Source: Nocardioides sp. 1609 (GTDB lineage: Bacteria > Actinomycetota > Actinomycetes > Propionibacteriales > Nocardioidaceae). From it: a DNA stretch of 64,000 nucleotides. Positions 43,455 through 51,950 of this stretch are shown here, piece by piece (positions within the stretch are counted from its first letter, which is position 1; the number at the start of each line of letters is the position of its first letter). Location of the stretch: the NCBI RefSeq assembly GCF_004522105.1, contig NZ_SPUJ01000003.1, positions 744,001-808,000 on the forward strand, in the 5' to 3' direction. Position numbers and translations under genes: made by a program. Below the pieces are notes generated by a model. The model ran no database searches. It was not told where the DNA came from and was given only the letters and a program-made list of their open reading frames with translations.

Positions 43455-44668
43455 CGGCCGCCACCGAGCACGCTGGCCGCCAGGACGCCGGGCAGCTCGG
43501 CCATCCGCCGGACCCGGAGCATCCGCACGGCACCCGCACCGACGTCGCGCGGCGGGTCGTCGCGGGCCTCGCCCGGCACCCGTCCGGTGGCCAGCCCGAG
43601 GAACCGGACGTCGTCGGCGAACGCCGCGCGGCAGGCCTGCACCCGCTGTGGCGCACCCAGCACCCCGGACACCACGACGAGCTGGCTCGAGCCGGGCGCT
43701 GCACGGGACGCCGTCCGGGCGCTCTCCTCGAGGTCGTCCGGACCGAGCGTCGCGCGGCACGAGGCGTCCAGCACGACACCGACCGAGTCGGCGCCGACGT
43801 CCGTGCCGCACACGAACGTGAGGGTGTAGCCCTCCTCGGTCAGCCGGACGGCGACGGAGGCCGCGATCGACAGCGCGAGCTCGAAGTCCTGGGCGCGGGG
43901 GTAGGACCGCTCGTCCCGGTCGACGACGATCACGACGTGGCTGCGCCGGGTGTCGTGGTACTGCCGCACGTGCAGCACCCCCGCCCGGGCCGAGGAGCGC
44001 CAGTGCACGTGCCGCAGGTCGTCTCCGGGCACGTACTCCCGCAGGGCGTGGAAGGCGAGGTCGCTCATCGAGACCTCCTCGCTCGGCGTGCCGTCGTGGT
44101 CGGGGACGTAGCCGGGCGCGATCGTCTCGATCACGGTCATCCGGGGGCGCACCGCGAGGTCGGCGACGCCGGTCCAGTCGCGGTCGCGCTGGAAGAGGCC
44201 GAGCGGGTCGGTACGTCGGGCGCCGATCGGCCCGACCTGGACGATCCCGCGCTCCATCGCCGGCAGCACGATCTCCTCCTGGTGCTGCACGCCGGGGCGC
44301 AGCCGGGGCAGCCGCACGAGGCCCCGCTCGGCGACGACCGCACCGGATCGCACCGGCACCGTGACCACGGGGTGGCGCACCGACCACCGGCCGCGGTTGG
44401 TCACGCGGAGCACGGCCCGGCCCGGCGTCCCCGCGATCGTCGAGGCCGGTCGCAGCTCCAGCTTGGCCTCGACCCGCCCCGGCGCGACCCGGAGCAGCGC
44501 GGCGCTGACGAGCAGCAGCAGCCCGCACAGGACGGCGACGACCTGGAGCTCGACGTACCCACCGACGCGGCCGGCGACCGCGGTGAGCAGGCCGAGCCCG
44601 ACCACCGTCCACCCCGCCGGCGAGACCGAGGAGGCCAGCGACCTCAGGAGTCGGAGCGGGTCACGCAC
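43451..44668 (-). CDS. DUF58 domain membrane protein (MoxR-associated)
   Basis: The 405-aa protein has two N-terminal membrane helices (WTVVGLGLLTAVAGRVGGYV, VVAVLCGLLLLVSAALL) and a DUF58/VWA-like domain with the signature MSDLAFHALREYVPGDDLRH followed by VHWRSSARAGVLHVRQYHDT. Such proteins act with a MoxR ATPase in protein maturation or envelope stress functions. GTG 44668 is the chosen start, overlapping the moxR stop by 8 nt; an in-frame extension upstream to 44728 lies within moxR and is rejected. Its stop overlaps the next gene by 4 nt. Confidence 0.9.
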   Translation of the reverse strand: MRDPLRLLRSLASSVSPAGWTVVGLGLLTAVAGRVGGYVELQVVAVLCGLLLLVSAALLRVAPGRVEAKLELRPASTIAGTPGRAVLRVTNRGRWSVRHPVVTVPVRSGAVVAERGLVRLPRLRPGVQHQEEIVLPAMERGIVQVGPIGARRTDPLGLFQRDRDWTGVADLAVRPRMTVIETIAPGYVPDHDGTPSEEVSMSDLAFHALREYVPGDDLRHVHWRSSARAGVLHVRQYHDTRRSHVVIVVDRDERSYPRAQDFELALSIAASVAVRLTEEGYTLTFVCGTDVGADSVGVVLDASCRATLGPDDLEESARTASRAAPGSSQLVVVSGVLGAPQRVQACRAAFADDVRFLGLATGRVPGEARDDPPRDVGAGAVRMLRVRRMAELPGVLAASVLGGGR

Positions 44669-45626
44669 GGTCGCGAGGCGGCGGCACGTCGCGCAGGAGC
44701 CGGTCGATGACGGCGTCGACGTGGACACCGCCGTACTGGGCGTGCGCGTCGAGCAGCATCCGGTGGCACAGCACCGGGTGGGCCAGGTCGTGGATGTCCT
44801 GCGGGACGACCGCCGTCCGGCCGGCCGCGGCCGCCCAGACCTTCGTCACCCGGATGAGGGCCAGGCAGCCGCGCGCGGAGAGCCCGAGCTTGACCTGGTC
44901 GGCCTCGCGGGAGGCCTCGGCGAGCTCGCGGACGTAGCGGATCAGCGACCGGTCGACGTGCACATCGGCCGCCGCGGCGGCCAGGTCGGCGACGTCGGCG
45001 CGGCTGAGGACCGGCTTCACCAGGGTCGCGCGGTCGCGGACCCCGGCGTCCATGAGCAGCTGCTCGGTCGCCTCGGCCCCGGGGTGCCCGACGGAGGTCT
45101 TCATCAGGAAGCGGTCGAGCTGGGCCTCGGGGAGCTGGTAGGTGCCGGCCTGCTCGATCGGGTTCTGGGTCGCGATCACCATGAACGGCCGGGGCACGTC
45201 GTGCGTGGTGCCGTCGACGGTCACGTGCCCCTCCTCCATGACCTCGAGCAGTGCCGACTGCGTCTTCGGGGAGGCCCGGTTGATCTCGTCGGCGAGCACG
45301 ATGTCGTGGAAGATCGGCCCCTCGTGGAAGTCGAAGGTCCCCTTGTGCTGGTCGTAGACCGTGACCCCGGTGACGTCGGTCGGGAGCAGGTCGGGGGTGA
45401 ACTGGATCCGCGCGTGGCTGCCCTCGACCGAGTTGGCCAGGGCGCGCGCCAGCATCGTCTTCCCGGTGCCCGGGAGGTCCTCCAGGAGCAGGTGTCCCTC
45501 GGCCAGGAGGCAGGTCACCGCGAGCCGGACCACCCGGTCCTTGCCGAGCAGCGCCAACCCCATGTTGTCCACGACGTCGGTGAAGACGCGCTGGAAACGG
45601 GAGGCCTGGTCAGGGCTGAGGGTCAC
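44661..45626 (-). CDS. MoxR-family AAA+ ATPase
   Basis: The 321-aa ATPase has Walker A LEDLPGTGKTMLARALA near residue 50, Walker B DIVLADEINRASPKTQSALL near residue 110 and sensor I FMVIATQNPIEQAGTYQLPE near 150. A C-terminal lid with LGLSARGCLALIRVTKVWAA follows. MoxR proteins are chaperone-like and usually partner DUF58/VWA proteins, as here. The start is GTG 45626. It is the first gene of the MoxR-DUF58-TG unit, 30 nt after the DUF3068 gene on the same strand. Confidence 0.94.
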   Translation of the reverse strand: MTLSPDQASRFQRVFTDVVDNMGLALLGKDRVVRLAVTCLLAEGHLLLEDLPGTGKTMLARALANSVEGSHARIQFTPDLLPTDVTGVTVYDQHKGTFDFHEGPIFHDIVLADEINRASPKTQSALLEVMEEGHVTVDGTTHDVPRPFMVIATQNPIEQAGTYQLPEAQLDRFLMKTSVGHPGAEATEQLLMDAGVRDRATLVKPVLSRADVADLAAAAADVHVDRSLIRYVRELAEASREADQVKLGLSARGCLALIRVTKVWAAAAGRTAVVPQDIHDLAHPVLCHRMLLDAHAQYGGVHVDAVIDRLLRDVPPPRDRA

Positions 45627-45656
45627 CGGGGAGGTCCTCCCGAGCAGGGGCGGGGA

Positions 45657-46598
45657 TCAGACGTCCGTGGTCGTCTTGTCGGCGTACACGTCGTCGGCGA
45701 CGGAGTGCTCCGTGCGGCGTCCCTCGCGCAGGACGAGCAGGACACCTGCGACGAGGGCCAGCAGCCCGCCGACGAGGCCGATGATCGGGATCCACTTGGT
45801 GACCAGGGCCAGCGACGTCGCGTTGCTCTTCGCGTCGTCGACGTTGGTCTGCTGCTGGTCCTCGGTGAAGGCGAGCTGCAGCTCGAGGGCCTGGGTGGCG
45901 TCCGCACCCGAGCCGATGTAGCGCTCCTGGTCGTCGGTCTGGTGGATGATCGCACCGGTGACCGGGTCGACGAAGACCTCCTTGTCGCTGCTGTAGGTGC
46001 CCTCCACGCCCTCGGCGACCTCGATGGGCGCGTCCTCGACGACCACGTGGTAGACGTACGTCTTCAGACCGAGGATGTCCTGCTCACGGTCGTAGGCGGC
46101 CGTGACCGCCTGGCCGGCGGTGCCGTCCCAGTACGTGTAGTCCTTCTTCTCGGCGTCGAAGGGCCACTTGTTCTGCAGGCCCTCCGGCTGCTCGCTGCCC
46201 TCGGGGAGGTAGGAGCCGTTGTCGACCGACATGGCGGTGTCGCGGTCGGTGGCGAACAGGCTGGTGCTGGCGGACAGGAGGCGCTCGTCGTCACCGTCGA
46301 GGCAGTCGGGCACGTCGCCCTCGTCCTTCATCAGGCACGAGGTGCTGACGAAGACGGCGACGTCGTCGTCGGAGGCCTCGGTGTCGACCTTGGTGATGCT
46401 CGAGGCGACCACCGGGCCGATCGTGATCTCGCCGGTGGCGGTGTCGACCCTGCCGCCCTCACCGGACAGGTGCGTCACCGAGTCGACGTCGAGCGGGGTC
46501 TTCTTCACCACGCCGGGGGCCCAGACGAGGGCCACCAGACCGGCCACCAGCAGAAATCCTCCGAGTGCGATCAGCACTCGACCAAGGATGGTGCGCAC
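45657..46598 (-). CDS. DUF3068 (PorA-family-like) membrane protein
   Basis: The 313-aa protein has one membrane helix at each end (VLIALGGFLLVAGLVALVWA near residue 10 and WIPIIGLVGGLLALVAGVLL near 275). The extracytoplasmic part of about 240 residues starts VVKKTPLDVDSVTHLSGEGG, matching DUF3068. It contains conserved strands such as YTYWDGTAGQAVTAAYDREQ and VFVDPVTGAIIHQTDDQERY. The family is restricted to actinobacteria; its function is unknown. GTG 46598 has AGGAGAC 5 nt upstream. It probably leads the operon that continues with moxR. Confidence 0.88.
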   Translation of the reverse strand: MRTILGRVLIALGGFLLVAGLVALVWAPGVVKKTPLDVDSVTHLSGEGGRVDTATGEITIGPVVASSITKVDTEASDDDVAVFVSTSCLMKDEGDVPDCLDGDDERLLSASTSLFATDRDTAMSVDNGSYLPEGSEQPEGLQNKWPFDAEKKDYTYWDGTAGQAVTAAYDREQDILGLKTYVYHVVVEDAPIEVAEGVEGTYSSDKEVFVDPVTGAIIHQTDDQERYIGSGADATQALELQLAFTEDQQQTNVDDAKSNATSLALVTKWIPIIGLVGGLLALVAGVLLVLREGRRTEHSVADDVYADKTTTDV

Positions 46599-46687
46599 CT
46601 AATGTCTCCTCACGCGTCACACGAATGTCGCCGAACCGTAACGCATCCCTACCGGCAAGTACATGGAACTCACCACGCCGCGCGGGT

Positions 46688-47446
46688 CTACCTCTTGCGG
46701 AGCACGAGCGCCAGGTTCCAGGTGGCCAGCTCGCGCACGATCGGCACCCGCAGCAGCCACCACGACCAGGCCGGGTTGTAGCGCGGGAGCACCTCGACGA
46801 CGTCGGCTGAGTCCTGCCTCCGCGACCAGTCCAACGCCTCGGCCACGGTGAGCTTGAACAGCGACTCGCCGTACCTGTTCTTCGGCTCGCGGCCGTGCTT
46901 GCGCCGGTAGCGGGCGCGGGCCCGGCGGCCACCGAGGAAGTGCCACGGCGCCGTCTCGTGCCCGCCCCACGGTCCGAACCAGACGGTGTAGCTCAGGAAC
47001 ACCGTGCCGCCCGGCCGGGTCACCCGCAGCATCTCCTCGGCCATCAGCCACGGGTCGCTCACGTGCTCCAGGACGTTGGAGGAGTAGCAGACGTCGAGGC
47101 TCCCGTCGCGGAACGGCAGCGCCATCCCGCTGCCGAGCACCGTGCCCGGCGGCATCTCGCCGAGGCCGGAGAGCTCGCCGACGTCGGCGTCGAGGGCGAC
47201 GTAGCGGGCGCCGGCCGCGGTGAACGCGTCGCGGAAGTAGCCCGGACCACCGCCGACGTCGAGCAGCAGGGCGCCGTCGAGGTCGACGTACCCGCTGAGC
47301 TGGTCGACCGAGTCGCGGGCGAGCGCGGTGTAGAACCGCGGTGGATCGGGCTGCTCGTGGCGGAACGCACGCAGCAGCGTCACCGAGCGTCGGAGGGTGG
47401 AGCGACGTCTCGTCGTCGAGGCGGCGCGCCCGGGGAAGCAGCTCAC
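46688..47446 (-). CDS. SAM-dependent methyltransferase (class I)
   Basis: The 252-aa protein has motif I LLLDVGGGPGYFRDAFTAAG near residue 62, then YVALDADVGEL, DVCYSSNVLEHVSDPWLMAE and VTRPGGTVFLSY, typical of Methyltransf_11. The C-terminal part is basic and tryptophan-rich (YNPAWSWWLLRVPIVREL), which suggests membrane contact. It is divergent from a GT4 gene and probably belongs to the envelope-glycan block. The exact start is uncertain; a shorter start near residue 20 would also keep the fold. Confidence 0.85.
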   Translation of the reverse strand: MSCFPGRAASTTRRRSTLRRSVTLLRAFRHEQPDPPRFYTALARDSVDQLSGYVDLDGALLLDVGGGPGYFRDAFTAAGARYVALDADVGELSGLGEMPPGTVLGSGMALPFRDGSLDVCYSSNVLEHVSDPWLMAEEMLRVTRPGGTVFLSYTVWFGPWGGHETAPWHFLGGRRARARYRRKHGREPKNRYGESLFKLTVAEALDWSRRQDSADVVEVLPRYNPAWSWWLLRVPIVRELATWNLALVLRKR

Positions 47447-47469
47447 GCGGCGAACCCTAGGTGATGCCC

Positions 47470-47475
47470 TACGGT
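47470..47475 (+). promoter_or_regulatory. Putative -10 box (TACGGT) of a leaderless promoter
   Basis: A TANNNT hexamer followed by 6 nt and the ATG of the GT4 gene at 47482. Confidence 0.5.
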
Positions 47476-47481
47476 TCGCGG

Positions 47482-48642
47482 ATGCACCCGCTCGACGACC
47501 TCGCCGGCAAGCACGTGGTGTTCCTCAGCTGGCGCGACACCCGCAACCCCGAGGGTGGTGGCGCCGAGCGCTACCTCGAGAAGGTCGCCGGCGGCCTGGC
47601 CGCGCTCGGGTGCCGGGTGACCATCCTGTGCGCGGCCCACGCGGCCGCGCCACCCGACGAGGCCGTCGACGGCGTCCACTACGTGCGCCGCGGATCCAAG
47701 CTCACCGTCTACCTCCGCGGCATGGCCGCGCTGGCGACGCGCCGCTTCGGACGCGTCGACCTCGTCGTCGACGTCCAGAACGGGCTCCCGTTCTTCTCGC
47801 GCCTGGTGACCCGGGCACCGGTGGTGGTGCTCGTGCACCACGTGCACCGCGAGCAGTGGGGCGTGCTGTTCGGCCCCCTGATGGCCAGGATCGGCTGGTG
47901 GATCGAGCGGAGCTTCGCCCCCTGGCTCTACCGACGCTGCCAGTACGTCGCGGTCTCGAGGGCCACCCGCGCCGAGCTCGGTGAGCTCGGCGTCGACGTC
48001 CACCGGGTCGCGGTCGTGCACAACGGCACCGACCGCGTCGTGCGGGTCGACGAGACGAAGTCGGCGGAGCCGAGGATCGCCGTCGTGGGGCGGCTCGTCC
48101 CGCACAAGCAGGTCGAGCACGCCGTCGACGCCGTGATCGCACTGCGCGCGGAGCACCCCGGCCTGCACCTCGAGGTGGTCGGCAGCGGGTGGTGGGAGGC
48201 GAACCTGCACGAGTACGTCGCCGCGCACGGCGCGACCGACCTCGTGACGTTCCACGGGCACGTCGACGAGGGCACCAAGCACGAGGTCTACGCCCGGTCG
48301 TGGCTGCTGGCGCTGCCCTCGATCAAGGAGGGGTGGGGCCTGGTCATCGGCGAGGCGGCGATGCACGCGACGCCGGCCGTGGCGTACTCCTCGGCCGGTG
48401 GCACCCGCGAGTCGGTGCGCACGGGCGTGACCGGGCTCCTCGTCGAGGACCAGGACGGGCTCACCGAGGCGGTCGACCGTCTCCTGCGCGACGCCGCCCT
48501 GAGGGAACGACTGGGCACCGCGGCGTTGGCGATGAGCCACTCCTACACGTGGGAGCACGCCCAGGAGTCGTTCGGCGTCGTCGCGCTCGCGGCGATCGAG
48601 GGACGGATGATCGACGCCCAGGACCCCGACGAGGGAGCCTGA
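47482..48642 (+). CDS. Family 4 glycosyltransferase
   Basis: The 386-aa cytoplasmic GT-B enzyme has the N-terminal RNPEGGGAERYLEKVAGGL acceptor-side loop and VLVHHVHREQWGVLFGP. The C-terminal sugar-nucleotide domain has RIAVVGRLVPHKQVEHAVDA, the E-x7-E-type SIKEGWGLVIGEAAMHATPA, and the end segment VTGLLVEDQDGLTEAVDRLL. The donor and acceptor are unknown; placement suggests a role in cell-envelope glycan or phospholipid mannoside-like synthesis. ATG 47482 is chosen over the GTG at 47461 because TACGGT lies 6 nt upstream. Confidence 0.92.
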   Translation: MHPLDDLAGKHVVFLSWRDTRNPEGGGAERYLEKVAGGLAALGCRVTILCAAHAAAPPDEAVDGVHYVRRGSKLTVYLRGMAALATRRFGRVDLVVDVQNGLPFFSRLVTRAPVVVLVHHVHREQWGVLFGPLMARIGWWIERSFAPWLYRRCQYVAVSRATRAELGELGVDVHRVAVVHNGTDRVVRVDETKSAEPRIAVVGRLVPHKQVEHAVDAVIALRAEHPGLHLEVVGSGWWEANLHEYVAAHGATDLVTFHGHVDEGTKHEVYARSWLLALPSIKEGWGLVIGEAAMHATPAVAYSSAGGTRESVRTGVTGLLVEDQDGLTEAVDRLLRDAALRERLGTAALAMSHSYTWEHAQESFGVVALAAIEGRMIDAQDPDEGA

Positions 48643-48664
48643 GCGTCAGTCGGTCGGGTGAGTG

Positions 48665-48820
48665 CTACTCGCCGTACTCGACGACGGGCTTCTCGACGCT
48701 GATCGGCGACTTGTCAGGCGCTGCCGTCTGGCTGCTGACGAGTCCCACGATCCCGGCCGCGCCAACGGCGCCGCCCACGACCATCGTCGCGATCAGAGTC
48801 ACAATGCTGCTGGTTCCCAC
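48665..48820 (-). CDS. DUF2613-family small membrane protein, 51 aa
   Basis: A short product with one hydrophobic segment (IVTLIATMVVGGAVGAAGIV) followed by a polar tail (SSQTAAPDKSPISVEKPVVE). This matches the DUF2613 family of small exported or membrane proteins in actinobacteria. GTG 48820 has an excellent AGGAGGG site 5 nt upstream. It lies out of frame within the 3' end of the larger gene at 48714-50585 (107-nt overlap). In mycobacteria a DUF2613 gene sits next to aftD (from memory); here aftD lies 7 kb away in the same block. Confidence 0.75.
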   Translation of the reverse strand: MGTSSIVTLIATMVVGGAVGAAGIVGLVSSQTAAPDKSPISVEKPVVEYGE

Positions 48821-50585
48821 GTGAAGCCCTCCTAGTCGGTGGCACACCGTAGCATCGTTCGCGGTCCTGACCGGGATTGGCGCGGGTCCGGCCGCGGCGA
48901 GCCGCGACCAGCACCAGACCGGTCGCGAGGCAGCCGACGAAGGCGGCCCAGGCCGCCCCCATCCCGACGTCCCACGTCCTGCGTCGCACCGGCGCAGAGG
49001 GGTCGTCGACGGCCACGACCCGCAGGGCACCGTCGAGGAGCACCCGGCCCGCGACCTCCGGGGCCTCGCCGACGGCGGTCGTGTCGGTGACCACCACGCC
49101 GATGCCCTCCGCGGCCAGGGCGGCGGCCCGCTCCTCGGGCGTCCCCAGCGCGAGGGCGCGGCGCACGTCGGCGACACGGGGGTCCTCCCCCGGCAGCGTC
49201 GTCCCGGCGACCACCAGCTCGTCGCTCGCCACGTAGTTGCGGGGCAGGTAGCGCCACACCGGGTCGAGCACCTTGCGGTCGTCGTTCCAGGACGGCTGGC
49301 GGTAGCTCGACAGCGGCAGGCTCACCAGGTCGCCGGCCACGCTTCCCTGCGCCGCCCCCGTGCCGGTCGCCGCGCGGGCCGCCGCGTAGGACCCCGGGAA
49401 GTCGACGGCACCGAGCCGGCCCCCGGCGCCCAGCAGCGCGCCCGGCAGCAGGACGACGGGCAGCACCACGAGCACCGGCGCGAACACCGCGCGCGAACCC
49501 GCCTCGGGGGCGAGCACCCGGAGCGCGGGCTCGGTGCCGTGCGCGACGAGCACCACCAGGAGCGGCGCACAGAGCACCAGCACCCGCGCGCCGTCGCGGA
49601 ACAGTCCGGCCCCGGGCACGGTGCTGAACAACCAGCCCGCGGCGTCCGGCGCTGCCCACGTCGACACCGCGAGGACGAAGCCGAGGCCCCACACCGCCAC
49701 GAGGGCCACGGCGTCGCGGCGCTCGGTGGCCCGCCACCACCGCCGCGCGCCGGCCGCGGCCAGCACCAGCAGGGTCACCGTGGCGACCCAGCCGAGCAGC
49801 CCGGCCCGAGCGTCGGGGACGACCTCGGAGTTCCAGATGCCACCCAGGGTGAGCGCGGCCACCGGAGCGGGGATGCTGCCCTCGTCGGCCAGGGCGAAGG
49901 CTTCCGCCCCGCTGCCCGTCGTCGTCGCGTTCGCGGCGTGCAGGATCCCCGCGACGAACCAGGGGGCGTTCGCGGCGGCCGCCAGCGCCACCACCCGCAC
50001 CAGGTGCGCCGGCCGCCGGGTCGCCGCCACCGCCACCAGGACGACGGCCGCCGCGACCCCGGCACTCGCGCTGAGCGAGGCCGCCGGGAGCAGGACGCAC
50101 AGGGACACGGGAAGTCGCCCCGTGCGGCGCCACGCCCGGGCCGCCACGACGATCCAGGGCAGCGCGGCGTACCCCAGCAGCACCGGCCAGTGCCCGATCA
50201 GGAGCCGTTCGACCACCAGCGGGTTCCACTGGTAGACGCTGACGGCCACGAGCCGGCCCGACAGCGGCAGCGTCCCGAGCAGGTGCGCGGCCCCGGTGCC
50301 GGCGCCGACCAGGGCCGCGAGCAGCACGAGCTTCTGGAGCAGCTCGCCGGGCACGGCCTCGTCGAGGACCGCGACCACCGCGTCGCTCGGCACGGCGCGC
50401 GGCAGCCCGCTCGCCAGTCCGAGGAAGTCGGCGCGCAGCACGAGGTCGGGCACCCACACCATGTCGTAGGTGAGCACGAACCCGCGACCGAGCGCGGGCC
50501 CGAGCATGAGGAGGGCCAGCACCACCGACCAGGCGTGGGGCAGGACGCCGCGCACCTGCGCCCCTCGCCGCACGTGTCTGGCCAC
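48714..50585 (-). CDS. Large polytopic membrane protein of the envelope-glycan block
   Basis: The 623-aa frame encodes about thirteen membrane helices with an early luminal loop (LTYDMVWVPDLVLRADFLGL) and a C-terminal extracytoplasmic region (ARAATGTGAAQGSVAGDLVS onward) before a last helix near residue 550. The layout recalls GT-C-type or AftD-related membrane proteins, but no catalytic motif can be named. The last 36 residues are read in the frame opposite to the DUF2613 gene and are very basic (GRGRRRWRGRDRG). They may be an overlap artefact, and a sequencing frameshift near 48830 cannot be excluded. Confidence 0.72.
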   Translation of the reverse strand: MARHVRRGAQVRGVLPHAWSVVLALLMLGPALGRGFVLTYDMVWVPDLVLRADFLGLASGLPRAVPSDAVVAVLDEAVPGELLQKLVLLAALVGAGTGAAHLLGTLPLSGRLVAVSVYQWNPLVVERLLIGHWPVLLGYAALPWIVVAARAWRRTGRLPVSLCVLLPAASLSASAGVAAAVVLVAVAATRRPAHLVRVVALAAAANAPWFVAGILHAANATTTGSGAEAFALADEGSIPAPVAALTLGGIWNSEVVPDARAGLLGWVATVTLLVLAAAGARRWWRATERRDAVALVAVWGLGFVLAVSTWAAPDAAGWLFSTVPGAGLFRDGARVLVLCAPLLVVLVAHGTEPALRVLAPEAGSRAVFAPVLVVLPVVLLPGALLGAGGRLGAVDFPGSYAAARAATGTGAAQGSVAGDLVSLPLSSYRQPSWNDDRKVLDPVWRYLPRNYVASDELVVAGTTLPGEDPRVADVRRALALGTPEERAAALAAEGIGVVVTDTTAVGEAPEVAGRVLLDGALRVVAVDDPSAPVRRRTWDVGMGAAWAAFVGCLATGLVLVAARRGRTRANPGQDRERCYGVPPTRRASRGNQQHCDSDRDDGRGRRRWRGRDRGTRQQPDGSA

Positions 50586-50646
50586 GAGCGCGATCCAACC
50601 ACGGCACCGGAGCCGTGGCGCGCGCGTGGCGCGCGGCGCGATGGCC

Positions 50647-50652
50647 TAAGGT
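50647..50652 (+). promoter_or_regulatory. Putative -10 box (TAAGGT) of a leaderless promoter
   Basis: A TANNNT hexamer followed by 6 nt and the GTG of the flippase gene at 50659. Confidence 0.5.
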
Positions 50653-50658
50653 CCACCG

Positions 50659-51915
50659 GTGCCCAGTCCCGCGACGACCGACGGTGGCACCGGCCTGCGC
50701 GGCAGCGCCGGCATCGCCGTGGCGATGCTGGTGATGAACGTGGCGACGTACGGGTTCCAGGTCGTCTCGGCGCGTCTCCTCGGGCCGGCCGAGTACGGCG
50801 CGGTGGCCGGCCTGATGGCGTTCCTGCTCGTGCTCTCCGTGCCGCAGCTGGGGCTCCAGGCCACCGCGGCCCGTCGGATCGCCGCCGACGGCGACCACGT
50901 CGAGGCCGTCGAGCGCTCCATCCTGCGTCTCTCCTACCGGGTCGCGCTCGGGATCAGCCTGCTCGCGCTGGCCGCCACCCCGTTGGTGGTGCACCTGCTG
51001 CGGCTCGACACCGCCTGGCCCGCCGTCCTCGTGGCGCTCGCGGCCGGCCCGCTGACCGTGATGGGCGGCCAGGCCGGCGTGCTCCAGGGTGAACGGCGCT
51101 GGCGCTCCCTGGGCTTGCTCTACCTCGCCATGGGGATCCCCCGGCTAGTCCTGGGGTGCCTGTTCGTCGCCGTCAGCCCGACCACGACGGCCGCCATGCT
51201 CGCCGTCCTGGTCGGGCTGCTCGCTCCGATCGCCGTCGGCACGATCGCGCTGCGCCGGCCCCGCGCGGGCGCCGAGCCCGATGTCGATGCCGCTCCCGCC
51301 CGCCGGGTGCTGGCCGAGATCGCCACCAGCTCGGTCGTGCTGCTCGCGTTCTTCGTGCTGCAGAACGTCGACATCCTCATCGCCCGCCGCACCCTCGACG
51401 AGCACACGGCCGGGCTCTACGCCGGCGGGCTCATCGTCACCAAGGCGGTCCTGTTCCTCCCCCAGTTCGTCATCGTCGTGCTCTTCCCCTCCATGTCGGC
51501 GCACGCCTCGCGCCGCGCCGCGCTCGTGCGCGGGCTGCTCGTGCTGGCCGTCACCGGCGCCGTCTGCACCCTCGGCGGCTACCTCCTCAGCCCCGTGGCG
51601 CTGGTGTTCGTCGGCGGCGCCGAGTACGCCGAGGTCGAGACCCGGCTGTGGCTGTTCGCGCTGCTGGGCATCCTGCTCGCCACCCTGCAGCTGCTCGTCT
51701 ACTCCGCGCTCGGACGCCAGAGCCACCGCTCGACGCACCTCATCTGGGCCGGCGTCGCCGTCATCGTGGTCGCCGGCATGTTCGCCGGCAGCCTCACCGG
51801 TCTGGCCACGGCCGTCGGCGCCGTCGACGCCGTGCTGGTCGTCGTCCTGACGGCGCTGGCGCTGCGCGAGGTCGGCCGCCCCGACCCGGCCGACGAGGCA
51901 CCGCGGCTCGGCTGA
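50659..51915 (+). CDS. Polysaccharide/lipid flippase-like membrane protein (Wzx/MATE-like)
   Basis: The 418-aa protein has twelve predicted helices. Family features are IAVAMLVMNVATYGFQVVSARLLGPAEYG (here split into two quotes in the protein), an N-terminal helix pair ending in the LGPAEYGAVAGLMAF motif of polysaccharide_synt proteins, and FFVLQNVDILIARRTLDEHT near residue 235. It would export a lipid-linked oligosaccharide or related unit. GTG 50659 follows TAAGGT by 6 nt. A methyltransferase gene begins 35 nt downstream. Confidence 0.87.
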   Translation: MPSPATTDGGTGLRGSAGIAVAMLVMNVATYGFQVVSARLLGPAEYGAVAGLMAFLLVLSVPQLGLQATAARRIAADGDHVEAVERSILRLSYRVALGISLLALAATPLVVHLLRLDTAWPAVLVALAAGPLTVMGGQAGVLQGERRWRSLGLLYLAMGIPRLVLGCLFVAVSPTTTAAMLAVLVGLLAPIAVGTIALRRPRAGAEPDVDAAPARRVLAEIATSSVVLLAFFVLQNVDILIARRTLDEHTAGLYAGGLIVTKAVLFLPQFVIVVLFPSMSAHASRRAALVRGLLVLAVTGAVCTLGGYLLSPVALVFVGGAEYAEVETRLWLFALLGILLATLQLLVYSALGRQSHRSTHLIWAGVAVIVVAGMFAGSLTGLATAVGAVDAVLVVVLTALALREVGRPDPADEAPRLG

Positions 51916-51937
51916 GCCTCGCGCCGGCGGCGACAGG

Positions 51938-51943
51938 TAGCCT
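51938..51943 (+). promoter_or_regulatory. Putative -10 box (TAGCCT) of a leaderless promoter
   Basis: A TANNNT hexamer followed by 7 nt and GTG-ATG at 51951. Confidence 0.45.
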
Positions 51944-51950
51944 GCCGCCT

